A DNA stretch of 13,601 bases from NCBI GenBank assembly GCA_913051755.1, contig CAJXBR010000019.1, positions 1-13,601 on the forward strand, read 5' to 3'. The stretch's first letter is position 1, and each line of letters starts with the position of its first letter. Both the position numbers and the translations under genes were made by a program. Of this stretch, positions 1 through 6,248 are shown piece by piece. The notes below the pieces were generated by a model. That model had not been told where the DNA came from and ran no database searches. It saw only the letters and a program-made list of their open reading frames with translations. The stretch is from an uncultured Flavobacteriaceae bacterium (GTDB lineage: Bacteria; Bacteroidota; Bacteroidia; Flavobacteriales; Flavobacteriaceae).

Positions 1-363
1 CGCCTCTACAGGCCTGACTGGGATGATGCTGAAAATGAAAAGATTTTTGGCAAGTGCAATAACCCCTTATACCATGGCCACAACTACGAGCTGATTGTAC
101 ATATCACAGGCGAAATCGACAAATCAACAGGCTATGTTATGGATATGAAAGTACTGAAAGACCTTATCAAAGCAGAGATTGAGGACGCTTTCGATCATAA
201 AAACCTAAATGAGCAAGTGCCAGAGTTTAAGAATCTGAATCCGACTGCTGAAAACATTGCTGTTGTGATTTGGGATAAGCTTCGACCTCACATTTCCTCT
301 GACAAGCAATTGGAAGTGACTCTTTATGAGACACCAAGAAATTATGTAAACTACAAAGGGTAG
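1..363 (+). CDS. 6-pyruvoyl-tetrahydropterin / 6-carboxytetrahydropterin synthase family protein (5' truncated by window)
   Basis: Only the C-terminal 120 residues are visible; the frame is open to base 1, so the true start lies upstream of the window. The family converts 7,8-dihydroneopterin triphosphate into 6-carboxytetrahydropterin (QueD, on the queuosine/7-deazaguanine route) or 6-pyruvoyl-tetrahydropterin. Visible signatures are GKCNNP with the catalytic-type Cys, followed by the zinc-binding HGHNY; the Asp-His pair in FDHKNLN; and the pterin-anchoring Glu in LYETPRNYV near the C-terminus. The GKCNNP...HGHNY form resembles eukaryotic PTPS more than E. coli QueD, so the exact product is uncertain. 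The stop codon is 2 nt before the manA start, implying one transcript. An internal Met codon at 139 is not the start, because the catalytic Cys and zinc site lie upstream of it. Confidence 0.9.
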   Translation, partial: RLYRPDWDDAENEKIFGKCNNPLYHGHNYELIVHITGEIDKSTGYVMDMKVLKDLIKAEIEDAFDHKNLNEQVPEFKNLNPTAENIAVVIWDKLRPHISSDKQLEVTLYETPRNYVNYKG

Positions 364-365
364 TA

Positions 366-1331
366 ATGTTATATCCACTTTTTTTTAAACCAATTTCCAA
401 AGAAAGACTTTGGGGTGGGGAGAAACTCATCAGCTATCTAGAAAAGCCATTTAAAGGCGAAGGCATTGGAGAGAGCTGGGAGTTATCAGCTGTTTCGGGT
501 GATGAGTCAGTCGTCTCAAATGGTGTTCTTGAAGGCAAACAACTGAAAGAGCTCATAGAAACCTATAAAGCCGATCTTGTAGGAAAGTCTGTTTACGATC
601 GTTTTGGCAACGATTTCCCCATCCTCATCAAGTATATCGACGCACAAAAAGACTTGTCTGTTCAATTACACCCCAATGATCAGCTCGCCAAAGAGCGTCA
701 CAATTCGTTTGGTAAAAACGAGATGTGGTACATTATGAATGCTGATGCTGGATCAAAACTCATCACTGGATTTTCTAAAAACACTGACCAGAATGAATAT
801 CAACAATATCTCAAAAATGATCAGATCGAAAGCTTACTTCACTACGAAACTGTAAACAGTGGGGATACATTTTTTATTCGAACAGGAACTGTTCATGCTA
901 TTGGCGCTGGAATTTTACTTGCCGAAATTCAGCAAACTTCAGATGTAACTTATCGAATTTTTGATTGGAATCGAAAGGACAAAGATGGGAATACGAGAGA
1001 GCTGCACACAGCCCTCGCCCTTGATGCGATCGATTTCTCGAAGCGTGATGATCATAAAGTGAAATATGATCAAAAGCCCAATCACAGGAATGCCATGGTG
1101 AATTCTTCTTACTTCAAAACAGACATTATCCCCTTGGAGGGGGAAGTGAGTATCAATATGGATCAGTTGGACTCGTTTGTTGTTTTGATGGCTGTGGATG
1201 GAGACAACGAAATCATTGTGGACAACAATACCTATCAACTTCCATTTGGATCAACCGTTTTGCTACCTGCCTGTTTGAGTTCATTTACGATTCAGGCAAA
1301 CAACTCAAAAGTATTGATGATTACCATTTAG
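366..1331 (+). CDS. manA: class I mannose-6-phosphate isomerase
   Basis: Interconverts mannose 6-phosphate and fructose 6-phosphate in the cytoplasm, feeding GDP-mannose and surface glycan synthesis or mannose catabolism. The 321-residue length fits the short, B. subtilis-like branch of the type I family. The cupin metal site is complete: Gln100 and His102 in VQLHPND, Glu119 in NEMWYI, and His177 in TVHAIGAG. The conserved TYRIFDWNR (about 195-203) carries the substrate-binding Arg. The start follows the upstream stop by 2 nt with no Shine-Dalgarno sequence, as usual in Bacteroidota. It ends 11 nt from the convergent lipoprotein gene, and no hairpin terminator is visible in that gap. Function is clear from the motifs; substrate breadth is not. 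Confidence 0.95.
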   Translation: MLYPLFFKPISKERLWGGEKLISYLEKPFKGEGIGESWELSAVSGDESVVSNGVLEGKQLKELIETYKADLVGKSVYDRFGNDFPILIKYIDAQKDLSVQLHPNDQLAKERHNSFGKNEMWYIMNADAGSKLITGFSKNTDQNEYQQYLKNDQIESLLHYETVNSGDTFFIRTGTVHAIGAGILLAEIQQTSDVTYRIFDWNRKDKDGNTRELHTALALDAIDFSKRDDHKVKYDQKPNHRNAMVNSSYFKTDIIPLEGEVSINMDQLDSFVVLMAVDGDNEIIVDNNTYQLPFGSTVLLPACLSSFTIQANNSKVLMITI

Positions 1332-1342
1332 CAAGAATCATT

Positions 1343-2044
1343 TTATTTTTCAGCATCTGCCAAATAATCCCTCAACTGTTTTCCATAACTGGAGTTTCGA
1401 ACATCGTCGGACATCGAGGAGGCGATGGTGTCGAGAAGACTTTTGGAATCAGATGTTAGGTTATATAAAGCCAAATAAGGAGCAATAACACTGTTGTTGT
1501 TGTTGACTGCAAAATTTGCAGTAAATAAAATTTTTCTATTGGCTAGATTAGCAGATTGCTTTTCAAGTAATGCCAAACTGTCATTATTTTGGCTTATTTG
1601 CGCTTGCAAATAGGCTGCTAACAGATCGAGCTCTTCATTGTTAAACTGATTGATGACTTTTTTGTAAGAATTGAAAATATCTTGTGTTGGCGAACCAACA
1701 ACCTCAGCTTTTGTGACGTAACCATCCAAAGTTGTTTGGATTGATATGTTACCAGCCTCTCCAAAAAATGGAATTCGATTGTCGAAGTCATTAGCTTTGT
1801 TTCGATCCAAAAGAACATAAAACAGTTCAGGATGATTCAAGTCGGCTTCCAAAATAATGGGTTTTTCTTTAGTGATTTCCATCGAATCGACTGCAACCAA
1901 AATGCTGTCTTGCACTCGTTCGAGGTAGAGTGTTCCCTTTTTTAAGTCCTTTACAAAAACTTCGACTTGCATGTCTTTTTTGGGTGCTGAACAACTCCCC
2001 AAAAAAAGAAAGAATAATAACTTGATTATGTTTTGTTTCATCAC
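1343..2044 (-). CDS. DUF4369-type lipoprotein
   Basis: A 233-residue predicted lipoprotein. The N-terminus has a basic start (MMKQ), a hydrophobic run (residues 6-15) and a lipobox-like LGSC with the lipidated Cys at position 18. Residues about 25-115 look like the DUF4369 domain, common in Bacteroidota and often N-terminal to thioredoxin folds. Here there is no thioredoxin domain and no CxxC motif. The C-terminal half is probably helical and contains a four-Asn run followed by Ser near residue 180, encoded by a GTT/AAC repeat. It is the last gene of a minus-strand run, 15 nt after the alkB-like gene. Molecular function is unknown; envelope location is inferred from the signal. The domain assignment comes from pattern memory, not a search. 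Confidence 0.8.
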   Translation of the reverse strand: MMKQNIIKLLFFLFLGSCSAPKKDMQVEVFVKDLKKGTLYLERVQDSILVAVDSMEITKEKPIILEADLNHPELFYVLLDRNKANDFDNRIPFFGEAGNISIQTTLDGYVTKAEVVGSPTQDIFNSYKKVINQFNNEELDLLAAYLQAQISQNNDSLALLEKQSANLANRKILFTANFAVNNNNSVIAPYLALYNLTSDSKSLLDTIASSMSDDVRNSSYGKQLRDYLADAEK

Positions 2045-2059
2045 TGCAAATATGAGTAA

Positions 2060-2665
2060 TTAGTTTGAATGATTGATTTTTCTAAAGGTCAAATTTATAC
2101 GTGGATTTATTTTTTTTGCTGTCTTCGCAACTTGGTGTTTCCAAAAGTGTTGTGTCTCGCCACCCATGAGCAACAAGCTGCCATGCTCAAGTAATATTTT
2201 ATAACGTTTTTCACGATCGTGATTGTGCCGAAGGTGAAAAAACCGGGGAGCTCCCAAACTCACTGATGCAATGATTGGATTGACCCCCAGCTCTGGCTCA
2301 TCGTCAGCATGCCATCCATTGCTGTCTTTTCCATCTCGATACAAGTTTAGTAGGACTGAGGTGAACGAAGCATCGGAGTATTTTTGTATTATTTTCTCAA
2401 TCTGTTTTAGTGTTTCTGTCATCGGCTTTGGCGTCATTGTTACCCCCGAATAGGTGTAAGAATCCAAGGTGTTCGCATGAAGTGATGTCAGTCGTGGTTG
2501 GGGGTAGGTCTTTCCAAAAACAGTAATGGGATCCTGCTGCCATGGTATGTTGTTATATAGGTCTTCAAAAAAAGCATTGGCTGTGCGCGTACTCAAAAAA
2601 TCAGGCACATAGCTAATCTCTGCATTAGGGAGTTGTTTTAAAGCAGTATGCTGAACGATCTTCAC
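2060..2665 (-). CDS. AlkB-family 2-oxoglutarate/Fe(II) dioxygenase (alkylated nucleic acid repair)
   Basis: AlkB enzymes oxidatively remove alkyl lesions such as 1-methyladenine and 3-methylcytosine from DNA or RNA, consuming O2 and 2-oxoglutarate. The 201-residue protein has the iron triad His119-x-Asp121 (GWHADDE) and His177 (WKHQV), plus the 2-oxoglutarate-binding arginines in PRINLTFRK (Arg189, Arg195). Asn107 and Tyr109 in LLNLYRDG also match the family's cofactor pocket. PRLTSLHAN and YTYSG (about 58-74) form the usual nucleotide-recognition lid, more like the ALKBH2/3 class than E. coli AlkB. It lies 36 nt after the K+ channel gene and 15 nt before the lipoprotein gene on the same strand. 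All catalytic residues are present, so it should be active; the preferred lesion is not visible. Confidence 0.93.
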   Translation of the reverse strand: MKIVQHTALKQLPNAEISYVPDFLSTRTANAFFEDLYNNIPWQQDPITVFGKTYPQPRLTSLHANTLDSYTYSGVTMTPKPMTETLKQIEKIIQKYSDASFTSVLLNLYRDGKDSNGWHADDEPELGVNPIIASVSLGAPRFFHLRHNHDREKRYKILLEHGSLLLMGGETQHFWKHQVAKTAKKINPRINLTFRKINHSN

Positions 2666-2701
2666 TGTTAAATGTGGTTTATTTCTTATTGAAATATAGC
2701 A

Positions 2702-2971
2702 TCAAGGAATTAAAAACCCTAATATCAAAGCGAATCCAACAACAATATAAACCAGGGTAAAAATTTTCCCCAAATCTGTTTGTGGCGAAAAATTACCATA
2801 GCCAATCGTGGTTAGCGTAATCACTGAAAAATAAAGCGAATCGAGCCATGACCAATTCTCAATATAGTGATAAACGACTATGCCGAGTGCAATAAAAAAA
2901 TTCGTTGTAAATAATAAATTTCTGTAGGATTTGTCTTTTAAAAAAGAAATGATGCTTGTGAAAATGAACAT
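2702..2971 (-). CDS. minimal two-transmembrane potassium channel subunit
   Basis: An 89-residue protein that is almost exactly one pore module of the Ion_trans_2 (KcsA-like) type. It has TM1 at about 19-37, a pore helix, the selectivity filter TTIGYG (54-59), and TM2 at about 69-87. It stops two residues after TM2 (GFLIP), so it lacks the cytoplasmic RCK/TrkA or other gating domain that many prokaryotic K+ channels carry. Four subunits would be needed to form a pore. The filter is intact and the frame unbroken, which argues against a pseudogene. However, I cannot exclude truncation of a longer ancestor. It begins just past the htpG terminator and is followed by the alkB-like gene after 36 nt, suggesting a shared transcript. 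No convincing promoter is seen directly upstream. Confidence 0.85.
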   Translation of the reverse strand: MFIFTSIISFLKDKSYRNLLFTTNFFIALGIVVYHYIENWSWLDSLYFSVITLTTIGYGNFSPQTDLGKIFTLVYIVVGFALILGFLIP

Positions 2972-3002
2972 AATTAAAGATCTAGATTGAAGATATCTAA
3001 GT

Positions 3003-3041
3003 TAAAAAAATCCCTTAACTGAATACAATAGCTAAGGGATT
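3003..3041 (-). terminator. intrinsic terminator of htpG
   Basis: A 9-bp perfect stem (AATCCCTTA at 3009-3017 pairs with TAAGGGATT at 3033-3041) closes a 15-nt loop. Read on the minus strand it is followed immediately by seven T residues (3010-3004), the classic rho-independent layout. It lies 22 nt past the htpG stop codon and separates htpG from the K+ channel gene. Confidence 0.9.
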
Positions 3042-3062
3042 GATTGCTGTTTAGGTAAATTA

Positions 3063-4940
3063 TTATTTAATCATGTCAAAACTTCGATTGATAAATGAAG
3101 TGAGTTCTTCTCCTTTCAATAGGTTTTGGCTTAGTCGTGCAAGATCGACAGACTGTTTGATCAGTCGTTCTTGTTTCTTCTTCGTTTTTGTTTCTAAAAT
3201 CTGACTGACCAATGGGTGATTCATGTTTACAATCAGGTTGTACATTTCTGGCATATTTCCACCAAACATGCCACCACCACCTGTCTGCTGCATCTCTTTC
3301 ATTCTACGCATAAACTCTGGTTGCGTAATCAAAAATGGTAAGGCTTTACTGTCCATCGGTTCGAGTTGTACAGTGTAGGTTGCTTTTGGCACGATTCCCT
3401 CAACAAGTGTTTTGAGTTGCTCTTGACTTTTTTCACTTAATTTTGATGGCGTTGAATCTACTTTTACAATAAGCTTATCGATTTGATCTGCATCCACCCT
3501 TGTAAAGTTGAGATTTTCTTCACTTGTTTCTAATTTTTGAAGAAGGTGACTCACAATTGGTGAATCAAGCAATAAGACAGTGTATCCTTTTGCTTTTGCA
3601 GCTTCAATATATGCATGTTGCTCATCTACATTGGATGCATAAAGTTGAACAAGCTTTCCGTCTTTATCAGTTTGAGCATCTTTTGTTTGTTCTTTCAGTT
3701 CCTCAAAAGTAAAATAGTCACCTGTTGTGGTTGGGAACAGTGCAAAATCTTTTGCCTTTTCAAAGAACTTGTCTTCTGAAAGCATGCCGTACTCTATCAC
3801 AACTTTTATGTCATTCCATTTCTCTTGGAAAGCCTCTCTGTCTTTTTTGAAGAGTGATTTGAGCTTGTCTGCCACTTTTCTAGTGATATAATTGCTAATT
3901 TTTTTGACATTTCCGTCTGCTTGTAAATAGCTTCTGGACACGTTTAAAGGAATATCTGGAGAATCGATAACACCTCGAAGCATGGTCAAAAATTCTGGCA
4001 CAATCCCTTCTACATTATCAGTTACAAATACTTGATTTTGATAGAGTTGAATACGATCCTTTTGCAGGTTTAAATCATTAGAGATTTTTGGGAAATAGAG
4101 AATTCCAGTGAGGTGAAAAGGATAGTCAACATTGAGATGTATTTGAAATAAAGGCTCTTCAAATTGTGTCGGATATAGCTCTCTATAAAAATGATTGTAA
4201 TCTTCATCCTTCAGATCTGTTGGTTTTTGAATCCAAGCAGGTGAGGGGTTATTGATGATATCATCAACAACTTCTTTGACTTCTTTGGCATCATCACCAT
4301 CCCCTTCAGTCTTCGTAATTTCTTTTGTGCCCATCTTGATTGGAATGGGCATAAACTTGTTGTATTTTATGAGTAATGAACGAATCTGTGTCTCCTCCAA
4401 AAACTCTTTCGAATCTTTGTCGATGTGCAAAATGATTTCTGTACCTCTTTCTTTTTTATCATGCTTTTTCAAGGTGAATTCGGGAGACCCATCACAAGTC
4501 CAATGCGCTGCTGGTTCATCTTTGTATGACTTGGTGATGATCTCAACTTTTTTGGCAACCATAAATGCCGAGTAAAACCCAAGACCAAAGTGTCCGATAA
4601 TGCCACTGTCTTTCGCACTGTCCTTGTACTGCTCCAAAAACTCTTCAGCACCAGAAAAGGCAACTTCATTGATATATTTATTGACTTCATCAGATGTCAT
4701 CCCAACGCCCTGATCAATAATGTGAAGTTTTTTTCCTTTTTTGTCAACCTTGACTTCAATCAGTGGGTTGCCATACTCAACTTTCGCTTCTCCGATTTGG
4801 GTGAGATGCTTTAGTTTTAGTGTCGCGTCTGTTGCATTTGAAATCAACTCTCTCAAAAAGATTTCATGATCGCTGTATAGAAATTTTTTGATTAACGGAA
4901 AGATATTTTCAACCGCAACATTTATTTTTCCTGTACTCAT
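3063..4940 (-). CDS. htpG: molecular chaperone HtpG (bacterial Hsp90)
   Basis: ATP-dependent cytoplasmic chaperone that acts as a dimer on late folding intermediates. At 625 residues it matches the family. The N-terminal GHKL ATPase shows Glu31 and NATDA (35-39), DQGVGM (76-81) and GHFGLGFYS (116-124). Middle-domain Arg336 in LNVSRSYLQ matches the ATP-contacting arginine of E. coli HtpG. A charged linker (about 210-228) separates the N and middle domains. The C-terminal dimerisation domain carries a Gly/Met-rich loop (TGGGGMFGGNMPE, 553-565), a form I associate with Bacteroidota HtpG. The gene is monocistronic by appearance: an intrinsic terminator follows, and a divergent regulatory region precedes it. 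It starts with MSTGKINV, the standard N-terminus. Confidence 0.98.
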   Translation of the reverse strand: MSTGKINVAVENIFPLIKKFLYSDHEIFLRELISNATDATLKLKHLTQIGEAKVEYGNPLIEVKVDKKGKKLHIIDQGVGMTSDEVNKYINEVAFSGAEEFLEQYKDSAKDSGIIGHFGLGFYSAFMVAKKVEIITKSYKDEPAAHWTCDGSPEFTLKKHDKKERGTEIILHIDKDSKEFLEETQIRSLLIKYNKFMPIPIKMGTKEITKTEGDGDDAKEVKEVVDDIINNPSPAWIQKPTDLKDEDYNHFYRELYPTQFEEPLFQIHLNVDYPFHLTGILYFPKISNDLNLQKDRIQLYQNQVFVTDNVEGIVPEFLTMLRGVIDSPDIPLNVSRSYLQADGNVKKISNYITRKVADKLKSLFKKDREAFQEKWNDIKVVIEYGMLSEDKFFEKAKDFALFPTTTGDYFTFEELKEQTKDAQTDKDGKLVQLYASNVDEQHAYIEAAKAKGYTVLLLDSPIVSHLLQKLETSEENLNFTRVDADQIDKLIVKVDSTPSKLSEKSQEQLKTLVEGIVPKATYTVQLEPMDSKALPFLITQPEFMRRMKEMQQTGGGGMFGGNMPEMYNLIVNMNHPLVSQILETKTKKKQERLIKQSVDLARLSQNLLKGEELTSFINRSFDMIK

Positions 4941-4965
4941 TTTTTAAGATTTATTAAAATATTTG

Positions 4966-4997
4966 CAAAAAAAATACCATTGTTTGTACTCTGACAA
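4966..4997 (-). promoter_or_regulatory. candidate htpG promoter with long T-run in the -7 box
   Basis: On the minus strand a TTG (plus 4997-4995) is followed after 18 nt by TATTTTTTTTG (plus 4976-4966). This resembles the Bacteroidota TTG-N(17-23)-TAnnTTTG promoter, except that the T-run is three bases too long. Transcription would start around 4958-4962, giving an untranslated leader of roughly 20 nt. The assignment is tentative because the -7 box is imperfect. Confidence 0.45.
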
Positions 4998-5004
4998 GAT
5001 GACA
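4992..5004. promoter_or_regulatory. direct repeat TGACA-AGA-TGACA, possible operator
   Basis: Two identical TGACA pentamers separated by 3 nt lie in the htpG-fabH divergent gap. One copy covers the candidate htpG -33 TTG. A protein bound here could block htpG transcription. I know of no named regulator for this motif in Bacteroidota, so the role is inferred from position only. Confidence 0.3.
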
Positions 5005-5028
5005 CTTTTATATTTTTTGTTTAATTAA

Positions 5029-5060
5029 TTTGCAAAAAAGTTAAACACAATATATATTTG
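5029..5060 (+). promoter_or_regulatory. consensus Bacteroidota promoter upstream of short ORF and fabH
   Basis: TTTG (5029-5032), a 20-nt spacer, then TATATTTG (5053-5060) match the Bacteroidota sigma-ABfr consensus TTTG-N(19-21)-TAnnTTTG exactly. The start point should be near 5065-5068. It is one of the two perfect promoters I found in the window. It drives the 5106-5219 short ORF and, if the hairpin at 5172-5202 is read through, fabH. Confidence 0.75.
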
Positions 5061-5065
5061 TACAA

Positions 5066-5203
5066 GAAAAGAATTCCATATTACTCTTAATCGGGAATTA
5101 TTGCTATGAAAAAATGGATTAATTCTTTTCAACAAATTCTTGGTTTGTTTGTTTTTTTGGTTAAATTGTTTAAGGTGTGCACAAGCACACCTTTTACTTT
5201 TTG
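5066..5203 (+). ncRNA. candidate short transcript (sRNA or fabH leader/attenuator)
   Basis: Bounded by the predicted start point of the 5029-5060 promoter and the hairpin plus T-rich tail ending at 5203, giving about 138 nt. Near its 5' end AATTCC (5072-5077) can pair with GGAATT (5094-5099). No recognisable promoter was found between the terminator and fabH, so the hairpin may be a conditional terminator for fabH. Alternatively, the unit is an independent sRNA. The boundaries are predictions. Confidence 0.35.
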
Positions 5204-5219
5204 TACAATAATTGACTAA
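5106..5219 (+). CDS. possible small hydrophobic protein (37 aa), upstream of fabH
   Basis: ATG at 5106, TAA at 5217-5219, 37 residues. It begins MKKWINSF, then a hydrophobic stretch (about residues 8-22, rich in Leu, Phe and Val) ending in Lys-Leu-Phe-Lys, so it could form one short membrane helix with basic ends. The last dozen codons run through the terminator hairpin. A perfect promoter lies about 45 nt upstream. It could be a small membrane protein, a type I toxin-like peptide, an attenuation leader peptide, or chance coding inside a small RNA. I recognise no family. The only supports are promoter position and composition, so treat it as a candidate. Confidence 0.3.
   Translation: MKKWINSFQQILGLFVFLVKLFKVCTSTPFTFCTIID
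5172..5202 (+). terminator. intrinsic terminator-like hairpin upstream of fabH
   Basis: A perfect 9-bp stem (AAGGTGTGC at 5172-5180, GCACACCTT at 5185-5193) has a 4-nt ACAA loop. It is followed by TTACTTTTTG, a T-rich tail interrupted by AC. On the minus strand there is no comparable T-run, so it acts in the + direction. It ends 27 nt before the fabH start codon. The imperfect tail leaves room for partial read-through. Confidence 0.7.
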
Positions 5220-5228
5220 ATTTATGAC

Positions 5229-6248
5229 ATGACAAAACTGTACAGCTCAAAAATTAAAGGCCTTGGTAAATACTTACCTAAAAATAAAGTTACAAATAAT
5301 AATCTGTCGGCACTGATGGACACTAGTCACGATTGGATCGTAGAACGAACTGGGATTGAAGAACGCCGATTCATAGCAAAAGATTCTAATGAAGGAACAG
5401 CCTCCATGGGTGTTAAGGCTGCCCAACAGGCAATCGATCGTGCTGGGATTAGCAAAGATGACATCGACTTGATTGTCTTTGCTACCTTAAGTCCTGATTA
5501 TTATTTCCCAGGCTCTGGAGTTTTGGTGCAAGACATAATGGGAATAGGTACTTGCCCTGCACTTGATGTCCGAAATCAATGTTCTGGATTTATTTATGCC
5601 CTTTCTGTTGCAGATCAATATATACTTTCGGGAACCTATAAAAATATCTTAGTCATTGGATCTGAGCATCACTCAGGAGGTCTTGACCTCACCTCTCGTG
5701 GACGTACAGTTTCTGTCATTTTTGGCGATGGTGCTGGTGCAGCTGTTGTTAGTCGTCATGAAAACCCAGAAGAGGGGTTACTCTCCACGCACCTTCACTC
5801 TGAAGGTAAGCATGCTAAGGAACTTTCTTTAATTGGTCCTAGTACCAAAAAATGGGTGCATGAAGTGTTTGAAAATTATGATCCAAATGATCCTGATTAT
5901 CACCCATATATGAACGGGCAGTTGGTTTTTAAAAATGCTGTTGTAAGGTTTTCGGAAGTGATTGGTGAAGCACTTGCAAAAAACAATCTGGAGCCAAGTG
6001 ATATCGATATGCTAATTCCTCATCAAGCCAATTTAAGAATTGCCCAGTTTGTGCAAAAGAAGTTTGGCTTACAGGATGATCAAGTGTACAATAACATCAT
6101 GCGCTATGGAAACACGACTGCTGCCTCGATACCGATTGCTCTTTGTGAGGCGTGGGAGGAAGGGAAAATCAACTCAGGAGATCATGTAATGCTTGCTGCT
6201 TTTGGAAGTGGGTTTACATGGGGTAGTTCACTTATCAAGTGGGTGTAG
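5229..6248 (+). CDS. 3-oxoacyl-ACP synthase III (FabH-type) ketoacyl synthase
   Basis: A KAS III enzyme condensing an acyl-CoA starter with malonyl-ACP to begin fatty-acid synthesis. The Cys-His-Asn triad is complete: Cys118 (RNQCSGF), His265 (IPHQANLR) and Asn295 (RYGNTTAAS). The Gly-rich end FGSGFTWGSSL (325-335) is standard. Length is 339 residues. A loop of about ten acidic and aromatic residues (NYDPNDPDYH, 216-225) interrupts the region before the His, which I associate with stand-alone Bacteroidota paralogues. The usual rpmF-plsX neighbours are absent, so this may be a second FabH with a special starter or product rather than the primary one; that is why no symbol is given. The last 14 nt overlap the convergent symporter gene. 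Confidence 0.9.
   Translation: MTKLYSSKIKGLGKYLPKNKVTNNNLSALMDTSHDWIVERTGIEERRFIAKDSNEGTASMGVKAAQQAIDRAGISKDDIDLIVFATLSPDYYFPGSGVLVQDIMGIGTCPALDVRNQCSGFIYALSVADQYILSGTYKNILVIGSEHHSGGLDLTSRGRTVSVIFGDGAGAAVVSRHENPEEGLLSTHLHSEGKHAKELSLIGPSTKKWVHEVFENYDPNDPDYHPYMNGQLVFKNAVVRFSEVIGEALAKNNLEPSDIDMLIPHQANLRIAQFVQKKFGLQDDQVYNNIMRYGNTTAASIPIALCEAWEEGKINSGDHVMLAAFGSGFTWGSSLIKWV

Noticed and set aside
1485..1502. GTT trinucleotide repeat as a phase-variation tract
   Set aside because: Only about four units, and gain or loss of triplets keeps the frame; it encodes an Asn run in the lipoprotein.
2692..2699. TATATTTC (minus strand) as a -7 box for the alkB-like gene
   Set aside because: The nearest -33 TTTG is 26 nt away, too far, and the box has a mismatch; co-transcription with the channel gene is simpler.
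4252..4575. 107-codon ORF antisense to htpG
   Set aside because: It mirrors conserved HtpG coding sequence, and its composition is explained by the opposite strand.
5217..5224. TAAATTTA as a fabH-proximal -7 box
   Set aside because: It lacks the final G, and the nearest TTTG is only 13 nt upstream, outside the allowed spacing.
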